This document shows positions 1-7,705 of a stretch of DNA of 64,000 nucleotides, in pieces. Numbering within the stretch: the stretch's first letter is position 1; the number at the start of each line of letters is the position of its first letter. The DNA is taken from NCBI RefSeq assembly GCF_004000785.1, contig NZ_BILX01000022.1, forward strand, positions 1 to 64,000. The letters are read 5' to 3'. The notes beneath the pieces were generated by a model that was given only the letters and a program-made list of their open reading frames with translations, did not search any database and had not been told where the DNA came from. The DNA is from Paenibacillus ehimensis NBRC 15659. Lineage in GTDB: Bacteria; Bacillota; Bacilli; Paenibacillales; NBRC-103111. The position numbers and the translations under genes are program-made.

Positions 1-341
1 GCGCTCCGCGTCTGCTGCTGCTTGACGAGCCGCTCGGCGCGCTCGATGCGCTCACGCGCATCGAAATGCAGCGGCTGATCGAACGGCTGTGGCTGGAGCA
101 GGGGTTTTCCGCCGTTCTCGTCACACACGATGTCAGCGAAGCCGTCGCGCTGGCCGACCGGGTCGTTCTCATCGAAGATGGCGCGGTTGCCCTGAACATC
201 CCGATTGCTCTGGCCCGGCCGCGGGAAAGAGACAGCGGCTTTGCCTATTACGAGAAGGTGATCCTCGATCGCGTGATGGGCCCGGACAAGGAACCGGCCG
301 CCGTTCCGGCGCCGAGGCCGGACTATTCGTTCACGATTTAA
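1..341 (+). CDS. ssuB: Sulfonate/nitrate-type ABC transporter ATPase, C-terminal part
   Basis: The gene enters from the left edge; the reading frame is open from base 3. What remains is the C-terminal third of an ABC ATPase: Walker B and D-loop ([16 protein letters not shown]) and the switch histidine (VTHDVSEAV). The tail, with a RPRERDS segment and ILDRVM, resembles SsuB of aliphatic sulfonate importers, which energises uptake of organosulfur compounds at the inner face of the membrane. The Walker A and signature motifs lie outside the window, so the substrate class is inferred from the tail only. A nitrate or taurine ATPase of the same family is the alternative. Confidence 0.75.
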   Translation, partial: APRLLLLDEPLGALDALTRIEMQRLIERLWLEQGFSAVLVTHDVSEAVALADRVVLIEDGAVALNIPIALARPRERDSGFAYYEKVILDRVMGPDKEPAAVPAPRPDYSFTI

Positions 342-362
342 GAAAAAAAGGAGTGAAGGCGA

Positions 363-668
363 ATGCTTACCCGCACCTCTTTATCCGGGCAGTTCGATGA
401 GGCTGACGTGCTTCAGCTTCCCGATTATCTGTTTGTCACGCATTGCTTCGAACGCTACGGCCTCAACCGGGGCATTTACAATACGATTGACGAATGGCTG
501 TACCGCTTCGGCGTGCGGGACATCGTCCAGCGCCGCGAGGCCGTCCTGGCCTTTCTGGCCTCGCTGCAGCCGCCGGACCGGACGAAAGGAACGTATTTGA
601 AATTCGGCAAGGGCGGCTTGACCAAGCAGCTGTTCGATTTTATGACGAAGCCCAAGCTCGTGGTATAA
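363..668 (+). CDS. Hypothetical 101-residue protein
   Basis: Small soluble protein that I do not recognise. It starts 21 bases after the SsuB-like gene with a good ribosome site (GGAG, 9 bases before ATG), so it is probably the last gene of that operon. The sequence is a mix of hydrophobic and charged residues (e.g. LPDYLFVTHCFERYGLNRG) with no signal peptide or membrane segment, and ends KPKLVV. An accessory role in the neighbouring importer is possible but nothing in the sequence shows it. A terminator hairpin follows 22 bases after the stop. Confidence 0.6.
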   Translation: MLTRTSLSGQFDEADVLQLPDYLFVTHCFERYGLNRGIYNTIDEWLYRFGVRDIVQRREAVLAFLASLQPPDRTKGTYLKFGKGGLTKQLFDFMTKPKLVV

Positions 669-689
669 GCGTCATCCCGCCGACTTCCG

Positions 690-718
690 GCCGTTGAGCA
701 AACGACTCAACGGCTTTT
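690..718 (+). terminator. Intrinsic terminator
   Basis: GCCGTTGAG and CTCAACGGC form a perfect 9-bp stem around a 7-base loop and are followed by TTTT. It ends the SsuB operon. Its right arm contains the last bases of the oppositely oriented MFS gene, so the two genes share it. Confidence 0.8.
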
Positions 719-1936
719 CGCCGTTGCGACCGCCTCTTGCTCCGGCTTAATCGCGAGCAGCGCAACGAGGACGCCGGCGAGCACGATGCCCGCGAGCAGC
801 CCGAACAGCAAGGCCGACGGCCATTTGATTCCAACGGAGATGAACGGCGGCCCGGCGGCTACCCCGATAAAGCGCATGCTGCTGTACACCGCGCTTACCG
901 TACCCCGCTGCTCCTTCTTGATTCCTTCCGTAATCAAGGCGTCCAGACACGGAAGGGCGATTCCGATACCGATGCCCCCGAGGCCGACCCACACGAACAG
1001 CAGCCACAGCCGGGAGACCCCGGGCCAAGCCATACAGACGAGCGCGGCTCCAAGAAGGACGAGCCCGGCTACGGTCAGCCATTTCATCCGCGGTTTGTTT
1101 TCCCCGATCGCTTTGCCCGCCAGAAAGGACGCCAGACATAACGCGGACAAAGGCACGGCAAGCAAGCAGCCTTTGACCAGTCCCCGGATGCCGAATCGTT
1201 CCTCCAACGTTTCGGACAAGTAGAACAAGATGCCGAACAACACGAACATCGCAACGATCCCGATGACAAATATGGCGGCCAGCCACCGTCCCTCGTTGCG
1301 GGCGATTGTCCTCAGCACCGCGGCAAAGCTGCGGAAGCCCGTGTCCTGCCGGCTCTCGGACCCCGGTGTCCGGACCAGGCACGCGACCAGCAGGACAGAG
1401 AGGAGACACAGCGCCGGAATCGCGTAAAAGACGGCGGTCCAAGTCCACAGCGCAAGCAGCGAGCCTAACATCGGACTAAGCACTTTGCCGAACGTATTCG
1501 AGGTTTCGATCATGCCGAGGCCGCTGCTGACGTCGCTTTCTTTCTGGAACATGTCCCCAACTAGCGGCATGACGATCGGAGCGGCTCCCGCAGCGCCGAT
1601 TCCTTGGATGAACCGGCCGGCCAGAATGAGGGCGTAGGCCGCATTTTGACTGAGCCAAGGGGCCAGAGCGCAGAGCAATCCTCCCGCTCCGGCGATCAAG
1701 AGACTTGGAATAATAATTTTTTTACGTCCGAAGCGGTCCGACAAGAAGCCGGCAATCGGAATCAGTACGATCGCGACGACGGAATATACCGTGATCAGCA
1801 GGCTGATTTGAAGAGAGGTTACGTGCAGCGTTCGTTCTAATGCAGGTAATATGGGAATTAGCATGGAATTCCCCAAGGTCATGATCAGCGGAATAGAGGA
1901 AACCGCTGCCAGATCCCAAGTTTTATTTGCTTCCAA
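707..1936 (-). CDS. MFS drug/metabolite exporter (DHA1-like)
   Basis: 409-residue integral membrane protein with about 12 hydrophobic segments. Residues about 63-75 carry the MFS loop 2-3 signature (GFLSDRFGRKK), and residues about 110-135 a glycine-rich segment (GRFIQGIGAAGAAP) like motif C of drug:proton antiporters. It probably exports a toxic or surplus compound in exchange for protons; the substrate cannot be read. The start appears to be TTG, with AAAGGTGG 9 bases upstream; no better ATG lies close. It stands alone, divergent from the amino acid importer at 2144 and convergent with the SsuB operon. Confidence 0.8.
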   Translation of the reverse strand: MEANKTWDLAAVSSIPLIMTLGNSMLIPILPALERTLHVTSLQISLLITVYSVVAIVLIPIAGFLSDRFGRKKIIIPSLLIAGAGGLLCALAPWLSQNAAYALILAGRFIQGIGAAGAAPIVMPLVGDMFQKESDVSSGLGMIETSNTFGKVLSPMLGSLLALWTWTAVFYAIPALCLLSVLLVACLVRTPGSESRQDTGFRSFAAVLRTIARNEGRWLAAIFVIGIVAMFVLFGILFYLSETLEERFGIRGLVKGCLLAVPLSALCLASFLAGKAIGENKPRMKWLTVAGLVLLGAALVCMAWPGVSRLWLLFVWVGLGGIGIGIALPCLDALITEGIKKEQRGTVSAVYSSMRFIGVAAGPPFISVGIKWPSALLFGLLAGIVLAGVLVALLAIKPEQEAVATAKSR

Positions 1937-2083
1937 GCCGTCGAACCACCTTTCCAGGAGGGAGAGTCAGGTCTTTGGGACGAAATAGGAAGCCTCCGGT
2001 GGTCCGGTCGACATACGGATGTTAGTTTATACCATATTTTCTAGTTCTATTCCATGCTTTATTCATTAATATACATATTCGGA

Positions 2084-2112
2084 TTGTAAAAGGCGAACGT
2101 CTATTATATAAT
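2084..2112 (+). promoter_or_regulatory. Sigma-A-type promoter of the amino acid importer
   Basis: TTGTAA (2084-2089), a 17-base spacer and a perfect TATAAT (2107-2112) lie 31 bases before the GTG start of the substrate-binding protein. Confidence 0.75.
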
Positions 2113-2143
2113 GTACGAGTTAAAGAGAAAGGAGATTTGACCA

Positions 2144-3007
2144 GTGACTAAAAACAAAGCCATTATCTTCATGCTCCTCTGCTTTACGCTGATCGTATCC
2201 GCATGCGGCACGAAGCCGGCAGCTACGACCGCCGACAAGCCGGCAACCGGGGGAGATACGGCCGCAACGACTCCGGCGTCCAAGGACTCCAAGCTTGAAC
2301 AAATTAAAAAAGCGGGCAAAATCGTATTAGGCACGAGCGCTGACTATCCGCCGTATGAGTTCCACAAGGAAATCAACAAGAAGGATGAAATCATCGGCTT
2401 CGATATCGAGATCGCCAAAGAGATTGCCAAAGACCTCGGCGTTACGCTGGAAATCAAAGATATGAAATACGAAGGTCTGCTTGCCGCACTCGATTCCGGC
2501 AACATCGACTTCATTCTCGCCGGCATGACGCCGACGGAAGACCGCAAGAAAAACGTGGATTTCACCAAAATTTACTATACGGCTATTCAACGCGTGGCTG
2601 TCCGCGCGGAGGACAAGGATAAATACAAGTCCATCGACGATTTGAAAGGCAAAAAAGTCGCCGGCCAAAAGGGTGCGACACAAGAAAAAATCATTAAAGA
2701 ACAAATGCCAGGCTCCGAGCTGAAGGCGCTCGGCAAAATTTCCGACCTGATGCTTGAGCTGAAAAACAAAAAAGTCGAAGCTCTTGTCGTCGAGCAGCCG
2801 GTAGCCGAAGCATACCTCAGCAAAAACAAAGATTTGGTGCTTGCGGACATTAAGCTGAATACGGAAGACAGCGGGTCGGCCATTGCCGTGAAAAAAGGCA
2901 ACCCTGAGCTCGTGGAAGCGATGAACAAAACGTTGGACCGCCTGATGAGCGCCAAGGCCATCGATAAGATGGTAGCCGAAGCGAACGAGCAAGTCGATAC
3001 GCAATAA
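2144..3007 (+). CDS. Amino acid ABC importer, substrate-binding lipoprotein (family 3)
   Basis: 287 residues. The N-terminus is a lipoprotein signal (hydrophobic stretch LLCFTLIVSAC, lipobox cysteine at about residue 21), then a low-complexity Ala/Thr/Lys linker to about residue 50. The family 3 (polar amino acid) binding domain follows, with the typical start GKIVLGTSADYPPYEF and the segment GFDIEIAKEIAKDLG. It captures an amino acid outside the membrane and delivers it to the permease at 3122. Start is GTG, 7 bases after AAAGGAG. First gene of a three-gene importer. A hairpin after the stop probably lowers read-through into permease and ATPase, as is usual where binding protein is needed in excess. 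Substrate unknown; cystine, arginine and glutamine types are all possible. Confidence 0.9.
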   Translation: MTKNKAIIFMLLCFTLIVSACGTKPAATTADKPATGGDTAATTPASKDSKLEQIKKAGKIVLGTSADYPPYEFHKEINKKDEIIGFDIEIAKEIAKDLGVTLEIKDMKYEGLLAALDSGNIDFILAGMTPTEDRKKNVDFTKIYYTAIQRVAVRAEDKDKYKSIDDLKGKKVAGQKGATQEKIIKEQMPGSELKALGKISDLMLELKNKKVEALVVEQPVAEAYLSKNKDLVLADIKLNTEDSGSAIAVKKGNPELVEAMNKTLDRLMSAKAIDKMVAEANEQVDTQ

Positions 3008-3046
3008 GCAAGAGGGCGGGTTCATCCGTTCCTTGCAGCACTCCGA

Positions 3047-3082
3047 CAAAAACCTGAGCGGAATTCTCCGGCGGGTTTTTGT
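3047..3082 (+). terminator. Intercistronic terminator/attenuator hairpin
   Basis: AACCTG pairs with CGGGTT outside and CGGA with TCCG inside, separated by a small asymmetric loop; TTTGTT follows. It lies between the binding-protein gene and the permease gene of one operon. Confidence 0.65.
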
Positions 3083-3121
3083 TCGGTTATAACGCTTATT
3101 TAACAGGAAGGGGGGAAGCGA

Positions 3122-3802
3122 ATGGATTTTTCATTTTTATCCAAGTATTACATGTTTTTTATCGACGGAGCGAAGATGACGCTCATCTTGTCCATCTTCA
3201 CCGTCATTTTCGGGGTGCTGCTCGGCATGGTCATTGCCCTGATGCGCATGTCCCGGATTTGGCCGCTTAAAGCATTCGCGGTTTCGTATATCGAGTTCAT
3301 CCGCGGGACGCCGATGCTTGTGCAGCTGTACATTTTTTATTACGGGCTGCCGAAGCTGGGCATTCAATTTCCCGAAGTGCCGGGAATCGGTTCATCGTTT
3401 CCCGATATGATGGCGGCGATTATCGCGCTGTCCATCAACAGCGCCGCGTATGTGGCGGAGACGTTCCGCGCGGGCATTCAGTCGATCGACAAGGGTCAAA
3501 TGGAAGCGGCGCGCTCCCTCGGGATGCCGCACGCGATGGCGATGCGCTTTATCATTTTGCCGCAGGCGCTGCGCAACATTCTCCCGGCGCTCGGCAACGA
3601 ATTCATCGTGGTGATCAAGGAAACGTCCATCGTCTCCGTCATCGGGATCGGCGAGCTGATGTATAAGGCCGACACGGTGCGGGGGAATACGTTCCAGCCT
3701 TTCGAACCGCTCATCCTGGCGGCGATCATCTACTTCATCATGACATTCACGCTGACCAAGCTGCTCGGCGTCGCGGAAAGGAGGATGAAGTCCTCTGATT
3801 AA
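3122..3802 (+). CDS. Amino acid ABC importer, permease
   Basis: 226 residues, usual length for the HisMQ/GlnP family. Several membrane segments are visible (about 17-40, 55-75, 90-105, 180-205). The family signature [20 protein letters not shown] occurs near residue 60, and the EAA loop with EAARSLGMP...A...ILPQALR near residue 130, which docks to the ATPase. ATG follows a strong AAGGGGGGAAG site. It forms the membrane channel for the ligand of the binding protein at 2144. Its 3' end overlaps the start of the ATPase gene by 8 bases, so translation of the two is probably coupled. Confidence 0.93.
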   Translation: MDFSFLSKYYMFFIDGAKMTLILSIFTVIFGVLLGMVIALMRMSRIWPLKAFAVSYIEFIRGTPMLVQLYIFYYGLPKLGIQFPEVPGIGSSFPDMMAAIIALSINSAAYVAETFRAGIQSIDKGQMEAARSLGMPHAMAMRFIILPQALRNILPALGNEFIVVIKETSIVSVIGIGELMYKADTVRGNTFQPFEPLILAAIIYFIMTFTLTKLLGVAERRMKSSD

Positions 3803-4517
3803 AGTAACCGGTTTACAGAAGTCGTTCGGATCCAACCATGTATTAACCGGAATCGATATCGAGATTGCAAAAGGCGAGGTCGTCGTTGTCATCGGGCCGA
3901 GCGGATCGGGCAAAAGTACGTTTCTGCGCTGCTTGAACCTCCTGGAGATGCCGACGGGGGGAGACATCGAATTCGACGGTGTGTCGCTGCTCCGCGGCAA
4001 GCACGATATCAACCAGCTGCGGCAGCGGATGGGCATGGTGTTCCAGCAGTTCAACCTGTTCCCGCATATGACCGTGCAGGAGAACATTACGCTGGCGCCC
4101 ATGAAGCTGAAAAATGTCGGCAAGGCGGAAGCGGACAAGATCGCGCAGCAGCTTCTGCGGCGCATCGGACTGGCGGACAAAGCGTCCAGCTACCCGTCGC
4201 AGCTGTCCGGCGGACAGAAGCAGCGGATCGCCATCGCCCGGGCGCTCGCGATGTCGCCGGCCGTCATGCTGTTCGACGAGCCGACATCGGCGCTCGACCC
4301 GGAGATGGTCGGCGAGGTGCTGGACGTCATGAAGGAACTGGCCGCCGAAGGTATGACGATGGTCGTCGTCACGCATGAGATGGGCTTTGCCCGGGAAGTC
4401 GGCAAGCGGCTCATCTTCATGGACGGCGGCAAAATCGTCGAGCAGGGCAATCCGGTTGACATCTTTTCGAATCCGCAGCATCCGCGGACGAAAGAATTTT
4501 TGGCCAAGGTGCTCTAA
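3795..4517 (+). CDS. Amino acid ABC importer, ATPase (CTG start)
   Basis: About 240 residues, matching the GlnQ/HisP family. Walker [11 protein letters not shown]-loop [13 protein letters not shown], signature [15 protein letters not shown], Walker [14 protein letters not shown] and switch VVTHEMGFA are all present. The first ATG in frame (3933) would remove Walker A, so the start must lie upstream. The only options after the in-frame stop at 3786 are CTG at 3795 or ATT at 3798. CTG followed by [11 protein letters not shown] fits the family N-terminus and lies 10 bases after GGAGG. The start overlaps the permease stop. It hydrolyses ATP to drive uptake of the amino acid. Confidence 0.9.
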   Translation: MIKVTGLQKSFGSNHVLTGIDIEIAKGEVVVVIGPSGSGKSTFLRCLNLLEMPTGGDIEFDGVSLLRGKHDINQLRQRMGMVFQQFNLFPHMTVQENITLAPMKLKNVGKAEADKIAQQLLRRIGLADKASSYPSQLSGGQKQRIAIARALAMSPAVMLFDEPTSALDPEMVGEVLDVMKELAAEGMTMVVVTHEMGFAREVGKRLIFMDGGKIVEQGNPVDIFSNPQHPRTKEFLAKVL

Positions 4518-4537
4518 CCGTATCCTATAAAAAAAGT

Positions 4538-4580
4538 AAAGCCGCGAACGTCCGGTTCGAATACCGGGTCGCGGCTTTTT
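4538..4580 (+). terminator. Bidirectional intrinsic terminator
   Basis: AAAGCCGCGA and TCGCGGCTTT form a 10-bp stem followed by T5 on the plus strand and preceded by A-rich bases, so it can also end the convergent M20 gene. Confidence 0.85.
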
Positions 4581-4585
4581 GGCGT

Positions 4586-5761
4586 TTATTCGGCAGCGTT
4601 CACGCTGCGTTCGAATTCGTCGCGGACCGACTGCAGCAGAGCAGGATCGGCCAATACATCGTAAGCGGTGAAGGCCAGCGCTTTGGCGCCGAGCAGCATG
4701 CCTTCGAAGGCCCGAGGCTGCATGGCCAGATCGCGGAATTCCTTCGTATGCAGCAAATGCTTTTCGTCGACGACCTTGACGTACGGGTGAATCGCCGGGC
4801 AATGCCGCGATACGTTCCCAAGATCGAGCGAACCGTGATCCTTGCCGTATTCGATCTCGTTTTCCGGAATGCCCAGACCGACGAGATTGCGGGTAAACGT
4901 GTCCGACAAAGGAGTATTGGTAATGAGTTCGTCGTAAGAGTACTCGTAATTAGACCATTTCATCGTACAACCGGTTTGCAGTGCGGCGCCTTCCGCGCAG
5001 CGGATCACCTTTTGCACGGTTTCGTCCGTATAGGGACGGTTCGCGGATCGAATATAAAACTGTGCAGCCGCGTAATCCGGAATAATGTTCGGGGCTTTGC
5101 CGCCCTCGGTGATAATGCCATGAATTCGCGCGTGGCTGCGGAGCTGCTGCCTCAGGGCGCCGATCGACTGGAACAAAAGCAGCACCGCATCCAGCGCATT
5201 GACGCCTTCATACGGGCTTGCCGCGGCATGAGCCGCCTTGCCGAAAAACTCGAACTCCAGCGCATCCATGGCCAGCGAGCTCCCCGATTTTTCGTAAGCG
5301 TAGTACGGGTGGGCCATCAAGGCGAAGTCGACGTCGTTGAACAGGCCAGCCGCCGCCATATCGACCTTCGCCCCTTTCGTTTCCTCTGCCGGGGTGCCGT
5401 ATACCCGGATCGTTCCGCCGAGCTGGTCAATGACAGCTTTCAATCCGACAGCCGCCGCAAGGCCCATCACGCAAATCAGATGATGGCCGCAAGCATGTCC
5501 CAGCTCCGGCAGCGCGTCGTACTCGCACAGGAAGGCGACGGTTGGTCCCGGCTTGCTTGCGGCGTACGTCCCGAGAAACGCTGTCGGTATCCCGGCGTAA
5601 GGGGCCTGCACGGTAAAGCCGTGCTCTTTTAACGCTTCGATCAGGCGCGCCGACGCCTTCCATTCCTCGTGGCCCAGCTCGGGGTTCTCGCCGATAAACC
5701 GGGAAATCTCCGTGAACGACGGGGCGTGCAGGTCGATGGTCGAGGCAATTTGTTGTTTCAT
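4586..5761 (-). CDS. M20 family amidohydrolase (AbgB/AmhX-like)
   Basis: 391-residue metallohydrolase of the M20 family, which removes acyl groups from N-acylated amino acids or cleaves small dipeptide-like amides in the cytoplasm. Motifs: CEYDALPELGHACGHH (metal ligands), GTPAEETKGAK (catalytic Glu pair), a dimerisation lid with FFGKAAHAAASP, and late His residues (LGNVSRHCPAIHPY). I prefer the ATG at 5761 because GGAG lies 7 bases before it; an upstream ATG in frame adds 20 residues without a ribosome site. No signal peptide. It is convergent with the amino acid importer, which fits import and hydrolysis of an amino acid derivative, but this link is inference. Confidence 0.85.
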   Translation of the reverse strand: MKQQIASTIDLHAPSFTEISRFIGENPELGHEEWKASARLIEALKEHGFTVQAPYAGIPTAFLGTYAASKPGPTVAFLCEYDALPELGHACGHHLICVMGLAAAVGLKAVIDQLGGTIRVYGTPAEETKGAKVDMAAAGLFNDVDFALMAHPYYAYEKSGSSLAMDALEFEFFGKAAHAAASPYEGVNALDAVLLLFQSIGALRQQLRSHARIHGIITEGGKAPNIIPDYAAAQFYIRSANRPYTDETVQKVIRCAEGAALQTGCTMKWSNYEYSYDELITNTPLSDTFTRNLVGLGIPENEIEYGKDHGSLDLGNVSRHCPAIHPYVKVVDEKHLLHTKEFRDLAMQPRAFEGMLLGAKALAFTAYDVLADPALLQSVRDEFERSVNAAE

Positions 5762-5820
5762 CTTCAGATCTCCTTTGCTTCTCTGTAGCATGACATTATT
5801 ATAACGAAAAAAGCGGAGCA

Positions 5821-5863
5821 AACAAACAAAGACCCCGCTGCAAGGGCTTGCAGAAACGGGGTC
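5821..5863 (-). terminator. Intrinsic terminator of the 60-residue gene
   Basis: Read on the minus strand, GACCCCG...CGGGGTC encloses an inner hairpin (CTGCAA/TTGCAG) and is followed by TTTGTTTGTT. Confidence 0.75.
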
Positions 5864-5890
5864 CGGATGTCGTACAGAATTTCGGTTCGG

Positions 5891-6073
5891 TTATTGCAGG
5901 TTACGGCGCTTGTCGATGATCTGCTCTTCGAGCTGCTTTTTAATTTTTTGCATCGCATCGACTTCCAGTTTATGATTTTGCCGGAATCGAACGCCGGTCA
6001 ATGCCAAAGCCTCGTTCAAGGTTAACTCGACGGAAATTTTTTGCTCCTGCGGCTCGCGTGCTTCATAACTCAT
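5891..6073 (-). CDS. Hypothetical 60-residue charged protein
   Basis: Small soluble protein rich in Glu, Lys, Arg and Gln. The middle reads SVELTLNEALALTGVRF, then a probable helix or short coiled coil (MQKIKKQLEEQIIDKRR). ATG lies behind AAGGAG with 8 bases spacing, and a clear terminator follows, so it is a self-contained one-gene unit. I do not recognise the family and give no function. Confidence 0.65.
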   Translation of the reverse strand: MSYEAREPQEQKISVELTLNEALALTGVRFRQNHKLEVDAMQKIKKQLEEQIIDKRRNLQ

Positions 6074-6220
6074 GGTGCATCGCTCCTTCTCATTAGGGTT
6101 TGAGAGTGCATCAATAAGCTGTATTTGGCAGGGGACTTGAGTGTATATGTTCGGAAAAATCCTTGATTTTCCTTGGCTTCAATATAACATATCATGTAAC
6201 ATATTGCAAGTGCAGGGCAC

Positions 6221-6242
6221 AAAAAAGAGGCCGTCCGGCCCC
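6221..6242 (-). terminator. Intrinsic terminator of the Spo0E-like gene
   Basis: On the minus strand GGGGCC pairs with GGCCTC (one G-U) and is followed by TTTTTTG. Confidence 0.7.
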
Positions 6243-6244
6243 GG

Positions 6245-6415
6245 TTATTTTATCCGTTCCTGCATCCGAAGACGTTGGATGGACAAGACAAGACGATCTA
6301 TTTTTTGGCTGAGCTCTACTACCCGGGGATCGACGAAACTGCCTTTTTCTTCCACGAGTGAGTAAAGCTGCATTTGCATTCGCTCCAAATGCCGTCTCAA
6401 TTCCGCTTCTTCCAT
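6245..6415 (-). CDS. Spo0E-family aspartyl-phosphate phosphatase
   Basis: 56-residue helical protein too short for most gene callers. It carries the Spo0E-family signature SQKIDRLV (residues 36-43; family consensus S-Q-x-L-D-x-L-I) preceded by a helix with MEEAELRRHLERMQMQLYSL. Family members dephosphorylate Spo0A~P (or other response regulators) and delay sporulation; the conserved Asp (residue 40) is the key residue. Two-helix size and motif spacing fit. The ribosome site is moderate (GGATGGGG about 10 bases upstream). It sits alone between two small genes with its own terminator. It supports a spore-forming host. Which regulator it acts on is not visible. Confidence 0.82.
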   Translation of the reverse strand: MEEAELRRHLERMQMQLYSLVEEKGSFVDPRVVELSQKIDRLVLSIQRLRMQERIK

Positions 6416-6604
6416 CGTTTTCAGACCCCATCCTAACGCTGTAAAAATAGTAAATCCACTATCAGTCTATTATAATTCAACCCGGTTGTAAAATATGTAA
6501 ATCATTGTCGAGTCTATTATTAATTTTTCTTTAAGTAAAAACGGCAGACCGTATAATCCCCTTCGGGAAGCGGTATATTACGGTCGACGGGAGGTGAGCC
6601 GAAC

Positions 6605-6751
6605 ATGGATAGCGCCAAGGCGAATACGAAAAACAATCCGAATTTCAAGGAGAACAAATTTACGGAAGAAGAAGCAATCATGCATGCCGGGAAGGCGGCG
6701 GACCGGCCTCCGAATTTGAATGAGATTCCTAAGGAAACGAATCCTCAGTAG
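6605..6751 (+). CDS. Hypothetical 48-residue hydrophilic protein
   Basis: Small, very hydrophilic protein (many Asn, Lys, Glu; ending NEIPKETNPQ) with no hydrophobic core and probably disordered. GGGAGGTG lies 9 bases before the ATG and a perfect-looking terminator follows 10 bases after the stop, which argues that it is expressed. Composition recalls small Bacillales proteins of unknown role, some made in sporulation, but I recognise no family. Confidence 0.6.
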   Translation: MDSAKANTKNNPNFKENKFTEEEAIMHAGKAADRPPNLNEIPKETNPQ

Positions 6752-6760
6752 CAGGCTCAG

Positions 6761-6795
6761 ACCGTCGGTTGATAAACCGGCGGTTTGTTGTTTCA
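6761..6795 (+). terminator. Intrinsic terminator
   Basis: ACCGTCGGTT and AACCGGCGGT pair (one G-U) around a GATA loop and are followed by TTGTTGTTTC. It ends the 48-residue gene. Confidence 0.75.
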
Positions 6796-6908
6796 AGGGA
6801 ACGGAATGTTTCCGTTTATGGTTTTTGGGTAGCGGAACATGTTATATTTATACAAAGACACAACAAGCCTGCTATTGCTTTGGCTCGAACAAAGGAGACA
6901 TCGGACGG

Positions 6909-7637
6909 ATGATCATCGTACGCAATCTAACCAAATCGTTCCCATCCGGGCAGCGGGTGCTGGACCGCATCAGCTTTCAGGCGGACGAAGGGGAGCTGGT
7001 GGCGCTGCTCGGCGCGAGCGGAAGCGGCAAAACGACCTTTTTCCGGTGCTTGATGCTGAAGGAAAAATGGAACGAGGGCCAGTATATCTACGACGGAAAG
7101 GATATTTCGGGCGCCGGCGCCTGGGAGAAGTTTCAACTGAACAAGCAGTGGGCCTATCTGGAGGAAAAGCCGAGCTTGAATCTGAAAAAAACAGCTTTGA
7201 AAAATGTGCTCAGCGCGCTGCTGTTCAAAAAATCGTGGTGGCGCTTTCTGACGAATTCCGTTTCGGAAGACGACCATATGGAAGCGATGGATTACCTCGA
7301 TAAAGTAGGGCTGCTCGACAAAGCGCACGAGCCGGTGGAGAAGCTGAGCGGCGGGGAGAAGCAGCGCGTCGCGATCTGCAAGGCGCTGATCAAGGGAGCC
7401 AGGGTGATTTTTGCGGATGAGCCGGTGTCCGGCTTGGACCCGGAGGCGGCGAGCCTCGTCATGCAGGATTTCAAGTCGATTTGCCAGAAGCACAAGCTTA
7501 TCGTGTTTTGCAGTCTGCATCAGGTGGAGCTTGCCGAAAAATTCGGCTCGCGCATCTGGGGTCTGTCGGACGGGAAGCTCGTGGTGGATATTGCAGGCCG
7601 GCGTCTGACCCAGCGGGAGAAGGAACTTATTTTTTAA
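6909..7637 (+). CDS. Orphan ABC ATPase, PhnC-like
   Basis: 242-residue ABC ATPase with Walker A GASGSGKTT, signature LSGGEKQRVAICKAL, Walker B VIFADEPVSGLDPE and a switch region in which His is present (CSLHQVELAEKFG). Overall closest in feel to the phosphonate importer ATPase PhnC. A longer open frame runs upstream to 6720, but ATG at 6909 behind AAAGGAG starts exactly at the family N-terminus (MIIVRNLTKSFPSG). No permease or binding protein lies beside it, so it must work with partners elsewhere or have another role. A strong terminator follows. Confidence 0.8.
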   Translation: MIIVRNLTKSFPSGQRVLDRISFQADEGELVALLGASGSGKTTFFRCLMLKEKWNEGQYIYDGKDISGAGAWEKFQLNKQWAYLEEKPSLNLKKTALKNVLSALLFKKSWWRFLTNSVSEDDHMEAMDYLDKVGLLDKAHEPVEKLSGGEKQRVAICKALIKGARVIFADEPVSGLDPEAASLVMQDFKSICQKHKLIVFCSLHQVELAEKFGSRIWGLSDGKLVVDIAGRRLTQREKELIF

Positions 7638-7661
7638 TTGGATTTGTTCATACGCGCAATG

Positions 7662-7705
7662 AAAAAGGTCGGCCTGACATTCTCTGTCCAGGTCGACCTT
7701 TCTTT
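7662..7705 (+). terminator. Bidirectional intrinsic terminator
   Basis: A stem of about 15 bp with one bulge (AAGGTCGGCCTGACA against TGTCCAGGTCGACCTT), followed by TCTTT on the plus strand and preceded by A-rich bases. It separates the convergent PhnC-like and YpdA genes. Confidence 0.8.
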
